A DNA stretch of 32,994 nucleotides from Thermomicrobiales bacterium. Its GTDB lineage: Bacteria; Chloroflexota; Chloroflexia; Thermomicrobiales; UBA6265. The DNA lies in contig JADYYO010000183.1 in the NCBI GenBank assembly GCA_020853615.1, forward strand, positions 1 through 32,994, in the 5' to 3' direction. Below, one piece after another: positions 8,781 through 15,771 of this stretch. Both the position numbers and the translations under genes were made by a program. The notes beneath the pieces are model-generated. The model did not search any database. It was not told the DNA's origin and saw only the letters and a list, made by a program, of their open reading frames with translations. Each line of letters starts with the position of its first letter. The stretch's first letter is position 1.

Positions 8781-8821
8781 CGGTGACTTTCCGTCACCGA
8801 TCTTACCTCATTGTACGTACA
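8781..8821. promoter_or_regulatory. Paired palindromes upstream of the HTH gene
   Basis: Two short palindromes lie 69-109 bp upstream of the start at 8712: CGGTGAC-TTTCC-GTCACCG (8781-8799, perfect 7-bp arms) and TGTACGTACA (8812-8821, perfect). On the minus strand the second overlaps TACAAT, a plausible -10 hexamer. They could be operator sites for the adjacent HTH protein. This is inference from position and symmetry only. Confidence 0.35.
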
Positions 8822-8880
8822 GTTCACATATTCGGTTTCACCGATGCGCACCGAATCCGGGAACGATCGTGCCGGGTGAC

Positions 8881-9014
8881 GGGATATCAGCTATCAGCTA
8901 TCAGCTTCTAGCTATTGGTCATTGTTTCATGACCTCCGACTTCCGTCTCACGACATTTGCGTCGTCTTGCAGACTGTTGCCAAGCTGATGGCTGATGGCT
9001 GATAGCCGATAGCC
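8881..9014. repeat. Inverted array of GCTATCAG/GCTGATGG short repeats
   Basis: The left arm (8881-8918) is a run of ATCAGCT units ('ATCAGCTATCAGCTATCAGC'). The right arm (8979-9014) is the reverse-complement type ('GCTGATGGCTGATGGCTGAT'). Between them is a roughly 60-bp core rich in 'GACTTCCG'-like pyrimidine/purine strings. The element fills the space between the 3' end of argS and the promoter of the HTH gene. It has no coding content and looks like a dispersed non-coding repeat. It is visibly lower in GC than the flanking genes. Confidence 0.6.
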
Positions 9015-9035
9015 TCTCGCCTCGAATGCCGCGAC

Positions 9036-11327
9036 CTACATCTCCTCCGGCGCGTCGATGCCGAGGAGGGCGAGGCCGTTGGCCAGGGCGCGGCGGGTGG
9101 CGGCGGTGAGGGCCAGCCGCGCGGTGCGCGTCGGCTCTGGCGACTGCAGCACCGGACAGGCGTGGTAGAAGTCGTTGAAGCGCTTCGCCAGCTCGTAGAC
9201 GTACGAGGTGATCAACAGCGGGCGGTACTCGGCCGCCGCGCGCTGGATCTCGTCGGGCAGCGCCGCGATCCCCTGCAGCAGTCCCAGCTCTTCCGGCTGC
9301 AGCGCGCCGAAATCGAGTCCTTCCAGTTGCGCCAGCAGCGACTCGTCCGTCTCCCCGGCGTGCTCGAGAATGCGGCTGGCGCGCGCGTGGGCGTACTGGA
9401 TGTAGGGTGCGGCATGGCCGTCGAACGAGAGCGCCTCCTCCAGATCGAAGACGACGACCTTGCTCGTATCGCGCGCGAGCATGGCGTACTTGAGCGAGCC
9501 GAGCGCGACATCCCAGGCGACGTCCTCCTTCCGGGTCGCGTCGAGCTCGGGATTCTTCTCCTCAATGATCTCGCGCGCGCGCGCCACCACGGCGTCGCGG
9601 ATATCGACATAAAGCGGGGCGTTCCCCTTGCGCGAGGAGATGACCCCTTCGGGGAGCCGCACCATCTCGTAGTCGAGGTGCTGCGCCCGCCGCGCCTGCT
9701 CGAAGCCCCAAAGCTCGAGAATCTTGAAGATCTGCTGGAAGTAGAGCGACTGCCGGACATCGACGACCCAGATGGCGCGATCGACGCCGAACTCCTCGAA
9801 CTTGCGCCGCGTCAGCGCCAGATCCTTCGTCGAGTAGAGGGTCGAGCCATCGGAGCGGAGGATCGGCAGCGTGCGATAGGTCGGCTCGGAGAGGCCGAGC
9901 TTCTCGTCGATCTTGACGACTGGCAAGCCTTCAGAGATCTCGGCGATCCCCTGCTCGAGCAGGTCGCGGACGATCTGCCGGCCCTCCTCCTCGACCTCGC
10001 TCTCATAGAACCAGACGTCGAAGGTGGCGCCCAGCTCCTCGAAGATACGCCGGAAGCCGACCATGCTCCACTCGCGCGTCTCCTCCCAGAGGGCGACAAA
10101 CTCCGGCTCCTGCGCCTCCCAGCGGGCGAGGGTAGCGCGCACCTCGTCGCGCCAGCCGCGCGAGGGGCCCCACCACTCGTCCATGTGCTCGGCGAGCGCT
10201 TCCCACCGCTCCAGCCGCTCCTCCGGGGTCATCGTCGGCTCGGGTTCACCCTCGACCGGAACGTACGGCCTGGGCGCCGCCACTTCGGCCCGGAGCTGGT
10301 CGCCGACGATCGGCCAGAAGCGGGGGATGACCTCGTCGTCACGTAGCAGCTCGTCCTTGATCGGCTGCGCGTGCGTGATGCGCCCGAGAAGGTAAGCGAT
10401 GTCCTCCCCCTCGGCGCCCTTGCGCCAGAGGTACTTCAGCATCCGGTCGATGGTCGCCACGAACTGCTGGTCTTCGCGGGCGAGGAGCTGCAGGAAATCG
10501 AGGACATCCTTGCGGAAGTTCAGCCGCGCATCCGACTCGGCGTAGACTTCGCCGAGCCAGCGGCCCCGGTCCTCCAGCCGCGCCGGCTCTTCCCTCTTAT
10601 GGAAGCGTTCGTAGCACCAGAGGCACTTGATGACGTGCATGCCGATGTCGCCGATGTAGTTGGCGTCTTTCACCTCGTACCCGGCGGCGCGCAGGATGTT
10701 GCCGATGGCGACCCCGAGGACGGAGTTGCGCAGATGGCCGACGTGGAAGTCCTTGTGGGTGTTCGGCTGCGAGTGCTCGACCATCACCGACTCGGCGATC
10801 GGCGCGCCCTGCCCGTAGCGCGAGCCGCGCTCCAGCACCTCGCCGATCAGCGCAGCGGCGATGGCATTGGCGTCGAAGGCGATGTTGACATAGCCGTTGA
10901 CCGCTTCGACCGAGCCGAAGAGGGGATTGCCCGCGGCAGCGACCCGCTCCGCGATCTGCCGGGCCAGGACTGGCACGCGCTCCCGGACCGACGCGCCGGC
11001 GAGCGTCTTCGCCTCCTTCTTCGAGAGCCCCTCGAGTTGGCCGCGCTCCTCCAGTTCGCGCATGACTACCTCGTTGCCGAGCGCGTAGGCGGCTGAGGTA
11101 GCCAACCCCCAGGTTCCCTCGAACGGGATCGGGCGAAGGTCGACTGGCCGGGCGCTGAAACCGAGGTCGGCCAACGCCGCCGCGATCGCCTCGGCCGCCT
11201 GCTGCTCGCCGCGCGCCACGATCCCGCCCGCCGCGCGGCCATCTGCCGGGCGCGATGGGACGGGGGGTGTCGCATCGTTGGCGGCCGCCGCCCGGTCGGC
11301 AACGGCGGTTTCGGGGGCGTCGGTCAT
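9036..11327 (-). CDS. argS: Arginyl-tRNA synthetase
   Basis: This class I aminoacyl-tRNA synthetase charges tRNA-Arg with arginine. The N-terminal Arg-RS additional domain is recognisable ('AERVAAAGNPLFGSVEAVNGYVNI'), followed by the HIGH-type motif 'HVGHLRNSVLG' near residue 194, the KMSKS counterpart 'SSRKGN' near residue 562, and a DALR anticodon-binding C-terminus with 'AHARASRILEHAGE'. The ORF opens at 11366, but the ATG at about 11327 with GAGGAG four bases upstream starts 'MTDAPETAV' and is preferred (763 aa). That is about 200 aa longer than the usual ~560 aa. The excess comes from an N-terminal extension rich in Ala and Pro plus a central insertion of about 100 aa carrying 'TPEERLERWEALAEHMDEWW'. 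It is divergent from the secreted hydrolase at 11607. Confidence 0.95.
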   Translation of the reverse strand: MTDAPETAVADRAAAANDATPPVPSRPADGRAAGGIVARGEQQAAEAIAAALADLGFSARPVDLRPIPFEGTWGLATSAAYALGNEVVMRELEERGQLEGLSKKEAKTLAGASVRERVPVLARQIAERVAAAGNPLFGSVEAVNGYVNIAFDANAIAAALIGEVLERGSRYGQGAPIAESVMVEHSQPNTHKDFHVGHLRNSVLGVAIGNILRAAGYEVKDANYIGDIGMHVIKCLWCYERFHKREEPARLEDRGRWLGEVYAESDARLNFRKDVLDFLQLLAREDQQFVATIDRMLKYLWRKGAEGEDIAYLLGRITHAQPIKDELLRDDEVIPRFWPIVGDQLRAEVAAPRPYVPVEGEPEPTMTPEERLERWEALAEHMDEWWGPSRGWRDEVRATLARWEAQEPEFVALWEETREWSMVGFRRIFEELGATFDVWFYESEVEEEGRQIVRDLLEQGIAEISEGLPVVKIDEKLGLSEPTYRTLPILRSDGSTLYSTKDLALTRRKFEEFGVDRAIWVVDVRQSLYFQQIFKILELWGFEQARRAQHLDYEMVRLPEGVISSRKGNAPLYVDIRDAVVARAREIIEEKNPELDATRKEDVAWDVALGSLKYAMLARDTSKVVVFDLEEALSFDGHAAPYIQYAHARASRILEHAGETDESLLAQLEGLDFGALQPEELGLLQGIAALPDEIQRAAAEYRPLLITSYVYELAKRFNDFYHACPVLQSPEPTRTARLALTAATRRALANGLALLGIDAPEEM

Positions 11328-11606
11328 CGGTCTCCTCGGGGCCAGTGGCGCCGGCGCTCGCGTCATCCTGCGAGTGGCGGGTTGGTCAAACGTCCCTCCG
11401 CGCGCTGGCGCGCCAGGAGGGCCATGACGCTAATGATAGGGAGCGGCGTGCATTCTCGGCCAACAGGTGCCCCCGCCGGCAGTCCTTCGCGCTCCATGCC
11501 GCGCGCCAGCCGGCTTGCCGGCTCCACCACTCAGGAAGCGGACATATACTGGCCGAGTTGATTGCTCTACTAGCCGGATTGCGGCGTATAGAGACGGGGA
11601 ACTCCC

Positions 11607-12575
11607 ATGCGGCCGTCGATGCCCGCATCGTTTGCGGTCGCCGTTCTGCTCGCGTTCGCCCTTCCGCTGGTTGCTGCTGCCAGCGCCACGCCGAGCGCTG
11701 GACACGGCGATTTTGCGGGTCTGGTCGATATCGGCAATGGGCGGCATGTCTATCTGGAGTGCCAGGGAAGCGGCGGCCCGACGGTGATTCTGGAAGCGGG
11801 CTTTCGCAATGACGCCGAGATCTGGCAGGTCACCGACCCAGAAGGGCAGACATCGGTGTTCGACGGAATCGCTCGCTTCACTCGGGTCTGTGCCTATGAT
11901 CGGCCCGGAACGCTCCTCGATCAGGACCATTTCAGTCGAAGCGATCCGGTGCCGATGCCACGTGACGCACAGGCGGTCGCCGCGGATCTCCACGCGCTCA
12001 TTGACGCGGCGGGAATCCAGGGTCCGATTGTCCTGGCCGCCCACTCGCTGGGTGGCCTGTTCGCCCGGCTCTACGCGGCGACCTATCCCGATGATGTCGC
12101 CGGAATCGTGCTCGTCGATGCCTGGCAAGAGGATCTCCCCGAGATCCTTGGCTCCGAGGAATGGGCCGCCTACGAAGCCCTCGCCGCGCCCGCGCCTCCT
12201 GGGCTTGACGGCTATGCCGATCTGGAGCAGATCGACTTCGGGACAGCGTCATCCATGTTGCGCGAGGCGGCCGACGCACGACCACTTTCGCCGATGCCGC
12301 TCGTCGTCATCTCCAGGGGGCGGCCGGTGCAGTTGCCGCCGGATGTACCAGCGGACTTTTCTCCAGAGGCCTTTGAACGAGGCTGGAGTGAGGGGCAAGA
12401 CCGCCTGGCGGCGCTCCTGCCCAACGCCCGCCACGAGATTGCTGCCAGGAGCGACCACTATGTCCAGATCGAGCAGCCCGATCTGGTAATCGCGGCGGTG
12501 AAGGCAGTCGTCGATGCGGTGCGCGATCCGGCGTCGTGGGAGCGCGTGACACCGGAACCCCCACCATCGACGTAA
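11607..12575 (+). CDS. Secreted alpha/beta hydrolase
   Basis: The 322-aa protein begins with a signal peptide ('PASFAVAVLLAFALPLVAAA') and is therefore probably exported. The alpha/beta hydrolase fold follows: strand and oxyanion region 'PTVILEAGF', 'VCAYDRPGT', nucleophile elbow 'AAHSLGGLFARLYA' (Ser in A-H-S-L-G-G), 'GIVLVDAWQ', and a probable catalytic His in 'ARSDHYVQIEQPDLV' near residue 285. ATG 11607 has GGGGA a few bases upstream. The enzyme may be an esterase or peptidase-like hydrolase; the substrate cannot be inferred. It is monocistronic and divergent from argS. A 19-bp perfect hairpin follows 40 bp after its stop. Confidence 0.87.
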   Translation: MRPSMPASFAVAVLLAFALPLVAAASATPSAGHGDFAGLVDIGNGRHVYLECQGSGGPTVILEAGFRNDAEIWQVTDPEGQTSVFDGIARFTRVCAYDRPGTLLDQDHFSRSDPVPMPRDAQAVAADLHALIDAAGIQGPIVLAAHSLGGLFARLYAATYPDDVAGIVLVDAWQEDLPEILGSEEWAAYEALAAPAPPGLDGYADLEQIDFGTASSMLREAADARPLSPMPLVVISRGRPVQLPPDVPADFSPEAFERGWSEGQDRLAALLPNARHEIAARSDHYVQIEQPDLVIAAVKAVVDAVRDPASWERVTPEPPPST

Positions 12576-12615
12576 ACAACGAACGAGGGGTGGCCGAATG
12601 GCCGCATCCCACCAT

Positions 12616-12660
12616 TCGTCCTCCTCGGGCGGCCGGCGCGTGGCCGCCCGAGGAGGACGA
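12616..12660. terminator. Perfect 19-bp hairpin between convergent genes
   Basis: TCGTCCTCCTCGGGCGGCC and its exact complement GGCCGCCCGAGGAGGACGA flank the 7-base loop GGCGCGT. It sits between the hydrolase (+, stop 12575) and the secreted protein (-, stop 12751). No U-run follows on the plus strand beyond a weak 'TATGTTT', so it probably serves both directions. Confidence 0.75.
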
Positions 12661-12695
12661 TATGTTTGCTCCGAGGTGGGCAGCGGCAGGCGCGC

Positions 12696-12727
12696 GACGA
12701 GCCGGAGGTGGTTGCCCCCGGCTCGTC
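12696..12727 (-). terminator. 10-bp hairpin downstream of the secreted protein gene
   Basis: GACGAGCCGG and CCGGCTCGTC pair perfectly around a 12-base loop, 24 bp past the stop of the minus-strand gene at 12751. With the 19-bp hairpin at 12616-12660 it forms a double hairpin in the convergent space. It is likely the first terminator met by minus-strand transcripts. Confidence 0.6.
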
Positions 12728-12750
12728 CGAGTGTCAGAAGGTGCCCAGGA

Positions 12751-13416
12751 TCAGGACGTGGGCGTTGCCTCCGGGGTCGCGGCCGCCTCGATGACATCGA
12801 CGATCTCGTCGATCAGCCAGGTGTCGCCCTCCTTCGCGTAGAAGAAGAGCGCCTTGTCTCCACCGAACGACCAGAGGGCGGCGACGCGGCCGTCAGGGAG
12901 GATGGTTGTCCGCCGCGGCCCGGCCAGGCCGGGAATGTGCGTCACCTCCGGCAGCGGGATGGGGGTGGCCGCGGACTGCGTCTCCAGGATCTGGCGGACC
13001 TTTTCGACGGTATCCTGCCCGGGGTTCGTCAGGTCGGGCCCGAACTGCGATGCCAGCTTGTCGGTCATCAGGTTGAAGGCGCGGACGTTCTGGCCGAGCA
13101 CCTGCCCGCACAGAATCCACTCCTGCGTCACTTTCGTGATCGCCTGCACCGTTGCGTCGTCGGCGCGCTCCCCGGCCGGGATCGCGACCGCCTCCTCGAC
13201 CGGCGCGCCGGCGGCCGGCGTGGCGACCGGGGTGCCGGAGGTGTTGAACCAGAGGGCGACCAGCTCATCGACATTGCGCGGCTCGGCGCTGCAGGAAATT
13301 GCCTCGGCGGTTGGGGTGCCGGCCGCCGGAGAGGCCTCCTGCGCGTGGGCCAGCGGCGCGAGCGGCAGCGCCGCGCAAACGACGGTCATCGCGAGAAGGG
13401 AACGTCGTCGGTTCAT
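12751..13416 (-). CDS. Secreted hypothetical protein with Thr/Pro/Ala linkers
   Basis: The 221-aa protein starts at ATG 13416 with GGAGATGGAG upstream. It carries a classic signal peptide ('MNRRRSLLAMTVVCAALPLA', cleavage probably after AHA). The mature part has low-complexity linkers of the 'SPAAGTPTAEA' and 'GTPVATPAAGAP' type and two Cys (in 'ISCSAEP' and 'WILCGQVLGQ'). A C-terminal strand-rich region follows ('VAALWSFGGDKALFFYAKEG', 'TWLIDEIVDVIEAA') that resembles the end of NTF2/SnoaL-like folds, where a short question-mark sheet closes with 'dgkWlIdei'. I infer a cell-surface or extracellular NTF2-like protein, but no enzymatic residues can be named. It is convergent with the hydrolase and separated from it by two hairpins. 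Confidence 0.75.
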   Translation of the reverse strand: MNRRRSLLAMTVVCAALPLAPLAHAQEASPAAGTPTAEAISCSAEPRNVDELVALWFNTSGTPVATPAAGAPVEEAVAIPAGERADDATVQAITKVTQEWILCGQVLGQNVRAFNLMTDKLASQFGPDLTNPGQDTVEKVRQILETQSAATPIPLPEVTHIPGLAGPRRTTILPDGRVAALWSFGGDKALFFYAKEGDTWLIDEIVDVIEAAATPEATPTS

Positions 13417-13598
13417 GAGCTCTCCATCTCCTGATTCCGGACACCAGCCACGCCCCGTGGAGGCGGGACACCGGCCGGGAAGTGTAGTTCGCCGCCGCCC
13501 TCGCCCGTGAACTCAGGCGACACTACGCTCTTATCGTCAAGAACGCCAAGGGATGCTCGCGCGATGCGTACCGCCCCGGGCGGCGGCGCGCCCTTCCC

Positions 13599-13994
13599 TC
13601 ACGGCTCGCGCCGCCGCAGCACCATGCCCGACGACGGCTTCATGCCGAACCGTTCGTAAAACGGGACGAGCTCCGGATCGCACATCAGCTCGATCGTCTG
13701 GATGTGGCCGAGGCGCTGCAGCATCTGCTCCATCAGCGCCTGCCCGATCCCCTGACCCTGATACTCCGGCAGCACCTCGAGCAGGGTGATGAAGGCTCCC
13801 TGCACGCCATCGGTCAAGGCGGCGACGAAGCCGACGACCCGGTTCGTCTCGTCGTCGATGGCGAGTTGAGCAAGGTCGCTCCCCGCGAGCATGCGCAGAT
13901 GCGTCTCCGGCGGGAAGGGGTGCCGCCAGCCGACGAAGAAGCCCTGCACCTGCTCGGGTGCGATCCCCTCGAGCGAATCGGCGTAACGAATCAC
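13599..13994 (-). CDS. GNAT-family N-acetyltransferase
   Basis: The annotated ORF begins at 14042, but a GTG at 13994 with AAGGAG and a five-base spacer starts the protein at 'VIRYADSLEGI', giving 131 aa. That is a normal length for a compact GNAT domain. The acetyl-CoA motif A is 'LEVLPEYQGQGIGQALMEQM' (the Q-x-x-G-x-G pyrophosphate loop), preceded by strand 'VVGFVAALTDG'. The C-terminal strand and loop 'PFYERFGMKPSSGMVLRR' are typical of GNATs acting on small molecules. The substrate is unknown. The gene lies 119 bp upstream (in genome coordinates) of the 3' end of the Ddn-like gene, both on the minus strand. Confidence 0.88.
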   Translation of the reverse strand: MIRYADSLEGIAPEQVQGFFVGWRHPFPPETHLRMLAGSDLAQLAIDDETNRVVGFVAALTDGVQGAFITLLEVLPEYQGQGIGQALMEQMLQRLGHIQTIELMCDPELVPFYERFGMKPSSGMVLRRREP

Positions 13995-14113
13995 CCCTGC
14001 TCCTTCCTCATCCCGGTCATGTCCATGGCGGCGACGGCCCACTGGGGGGAGGATATCGCGCCGGCGTGCAATCGGGCCCGGACACGGGTCCGGTCGCGGC
14101 GAGCGGCGTTCGG

Positions 14114-14557
14114 CTACCCCTCCCGTTCGAGGAGCACGACCGGGATGCGGCGCGTCGTCTGCTTCTGATAGTCGGCGAATCCCGGCATTTGCGCGGCCAT
14201 CTGGGCGAAGAGCCGGTCTCGCTCCGCGCCCTCGGGAATCGAGGCGCGCGCCGGAAAGGTCTCGGTCCCGATCTCGACGGTGACCTCAGGGTTGGCGCGC
14301 AGGTTGTGGAACCAGTCGGGGTTGGTCGGCGCGCCCCCCTTCGAGGCGATGATGACGAAGCGCCCATTGTCGGTGGTGTAGATGACGGGATTCGTGCGCG
14401 GTTGCCCGGAGCGGCGCCCGGTCGTCGTCAAGAGCAGCATCGGCGCGCCGGCGAAGGGGCCGCCGACTCTCCCGCCGTTCTGGCGGAACTCCGCGATCAG
14501 GTTCTGGTTGAAATTGTCGAAGGCCACCGCGTTCGATGGCCGGTTGGATTCCGACAT
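14114..14557 (-). CDS. Ddn-like deazaflavin (F420)-dependent nitroreductase-family protein
   Basis: Members of this family (Pfam F420H2_quin_red; Mycobacterium Ddn) use reduced F420 to reduce quinones or nitroaromatics. The signature strings are 'LLLTTTGRRSGQPRTNPVIY', 'FVIIASKGGAPTNPDWFHNL' and 'NPEVTVEIG'. The ORF extends to 14650, but ATG 14557 ('MSESNRPSNAVAFDNFNQ') with an upstream GGGTGAG gives a typical 147-aa length and avoids overlap with the zinc-finger gene. It is 67 bp downstream of the UBP zinc-finger gene and may be in one transcript with it. It is the third F420-type protein in the window, which supports an F420-producing host. The physiological substrate is unknown. Confidence 0.87.
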   Translation of the reverse strand: MSESNRPSNAVAFDNFNQNLIAEFRQNGGRVGGPFAGAPMLLLTTTGRRSGQPRTNPVIYTTDNGRFVIIASKGGAPTNPDWFHNLRANPEVTVEIGTETFPARASIPEGAERDRLFAQMAAQMPGFADYQKQTTRRIPVVLLEREG

Positions 14558-14624
14558 GTGCTCACCCGCGTTCGAATTGATCGCCTCGTGCAGCCCGGAT
14601 CCAGATCCGTGTCGCTGCCGAGCC

Positions 14625-14885
14625 TCACTCGATGAAGACTTGATCGACATAACACCACTTCCAGTCTTCGCCCGGCTCGAACGACTGGATGATTGGGTGG
14701 CCGGTGGCCTGGAAGTGCTTGGTGGCGTGCTTGTTGGGGGAGGAGTCGCAGCAGCCGACGTGGCCGCAGATGAGGCACTCCCGCAGATGGACCCAGCCGC
14801 TGCCGATCTTCAGGCACTCTTCGCAGCCCTGGGCGCTCGGGGTCACGTCGCGGATCATCCCGAGGTGCGTGCAGGTCGTTGCCAT
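14625..14885 (-). CDS. UBP-type zinc-finger protein
   Basis: The 86-aa protein starts at ATG 14885 behind GGAGG with a six-base spacer; the longer ORF start at 15044 has no such support. The Cys/His pattern is that of the ZnF-UBP fold, known from eukaryotic deubiquitinases and found as a free-standing domain in many bacteria: 'CTHLGMI', 'GCEECLKIG', 'LICGHVGCCDSSPNKHATKH', then 'GHPIIQSFEPGEDWKWCY'. The fold binds C-terminal peptides in eukaryotes. What the bacterial versions bind is not established, and no ubiquitin-like or ligase gene is visible nearby. It may be co-transcribed with the Ddn-like gene downstream. Confidence 0.9.
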   Translation of the reverse strand: MATTCTHLGMIRDVTPSAQGCEECLKIGSGWVHLRECLICGHVGCCDSSPNKHATKHFQATGHPIIQSFEPGEDWKWCYVDQVFIE

Positions 14886-15030
14886 GGCGATCCTCCATTG
14901 TGTATCGCGCCGTCCTGCGAGAGGTGTAGCAGCGGGCGAGGAGTGTGGCAACCGTCCATGCGGGCGCATCGCGCCTCCCTGGACTGGCAGGGTGTCGAGC
15001 AGCGCCGGCGGTCGCGGAGGGAGCGCCAGT

Positions 15031-15432
15031 CTATCCCCGCTCACGGACGTTGGCGCGCAGAAAGGCGTCGAAGTCGTCGATCGCGGCGGGATCGCCCGAG
15101 CGTTCGGCGAAACCCTCGAGTTGCTGAGCCAGATCGAGAGGTTCGGCTGTGATCTCCCAACCGTTGACCCACAGGAATGAATCGATGGCGGCGAAGGCTG
15201 TTCGTTTGTTGCCGTCGATGAACGCCTGCGCCTGCGAGATACCGGTGCCGAGGAGCGCGGCCTGTCGAATCAGGTCCGCGCCCTCGTACCAGGCAGCCAT
15301 CTGCGGCCGCATGACGGCCGACTCGAGTAGGCCTTCATCGCGCAATGGTCGAGGATCATCGCCCATCTTGCGCAGGACGTACTCGTGCATCGCAATGACT
15401 TCGCCAATGCTCGGGTATCTGATTGGCGACAT
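15031..15432 (-). CDS. doc: Doc/Fic-fold toxin of a type II toxin-antitoxin pair
   Basis: The 133-aa protein matches the death-on-curing family: 'YPSIGEVIAMHEYVLRKMG', 'RDEGLLESAVMRPQMAAWYE', then the active-site loop 'AQAFIDGNKRTAF' and 'DSFLWVNGWEI'. Doc inactivates EF-Tu by phosphorylating it, using the H-x-F-x-(D/E)-x-N-K loop. Here the first position is Gln (Q-A-F-I-D-G-N-K), so the motif histidine is missing. The rest of the loop is intact. The gene starts 3 bp after the AbrB-type antitoxin stop, a standard TA arrangement. It could be an inactive or altered-activity toxin, or a subfamily with another base. Expression is presumably controlled by the operator at 15692-15731. Confidence 0.88.
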   Translation of the reverse strand: MSPIRYPSIGEVIAMHEYVLRKMGDDPRPLRDEGLLESAVMRPQMAAWYEGADLIRQAALLGTGISQAQAFIDGNKRTAFAAIDSFLWVNGWEITAEPLDLAQQLEGFAERSGDPAAIDDFDAFLRANVRERG

Positions 15433-15435
15433 CGG

Positions 15436-15651
15436 TCAGCGCTCGGCGAGGTAGCGCAGCGCCTGCTCGTTCCGTTCCCAGCGTTCGTCGATTGCCTGAC
15501 GAAGATCGTCACCGAGAACCGGTCGAACCTCCAACTCGGTCACCTGAACGCCAAGAAGTTGCCCCTCCTGCCAGCCGCGGCGCTCGACCTCCTCCTTCGG
15601 AATCGTCACGACGTAGCTGTTGCCCGTCTTCCGCAACTGCTGGGTAAACAT
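15436..15651 (-). CDS. AbrB/MazE-type antitoxin
   Basis: ATG 15651 follows AAAGGAG with five spacer bases and gives 71 aa; the ORF's extra six residues are not needed. The N-terminal half is a SpoVT-AbrB swapped-hairpin DNA-binding domain: 'TQQLRKTGNSYVVTIPKEEV' then 'GWQEGQLLGVQV'. The C-terminal half ('DLRQAIDERWERNEQALRYL') is a charged helix suited to binding and neutralising the toxin. It lies immediately upstream of doc, which it should neutralise, and probably represses its own promoter through the palindrome at 15692-15731. This is AbrB rather than the Phd partner of the classical P1 pair. Confidence 0.9.
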   Translation of the reverse strand: MFTQQLRKTGNSYVVTIPKEEVERRGWQEGQLLGVQVTELEVRPVLGDDLRQAIDERWERNEQALRYLAER

Positions 15652-15691
15652 GGTCGCTCCTTTCATCACGGGATCGACGAGTAAACATGCC

Positions 15692-15731
15692 GAGACCCGT
15701 CTATACCGTATGCACAGTATAGACGAGTCTC
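15692..15731 (-). promoter_or_regulatory. Promoter/operator of the AbrB-Doc operon
   Basis: GAGACCCGTCTATAC (15692-15706) and GTATAGACGAGTCTC (15717-15731) are inverted repeats matching at 14 of 15 positions around a 10-base centre, 41-80 bp upstream of the antitoxin ATG. Read on the minus strand, the arms contain TATACT and TATAGA, both good -10 hexamers. Binding of a dimeric AbrB antitoxin here would block RNA polymerase, giving autoregulation. The symmetry is seen directly; the role is inferred. Confidence 0.7.
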
Positions 15732-15771
15732 AGTGGCGATTGCAGACCGGCTGCCGCTGGATCATACGGAC

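Noticed and set aside
12598-13434. 278-aa plus-strand ORF through the convergent space and the secreted protein gene
   Set aside because: It crosses two hairpins and is antisense to a gene with a clear signal peptide; composition is that of a shadow frame.
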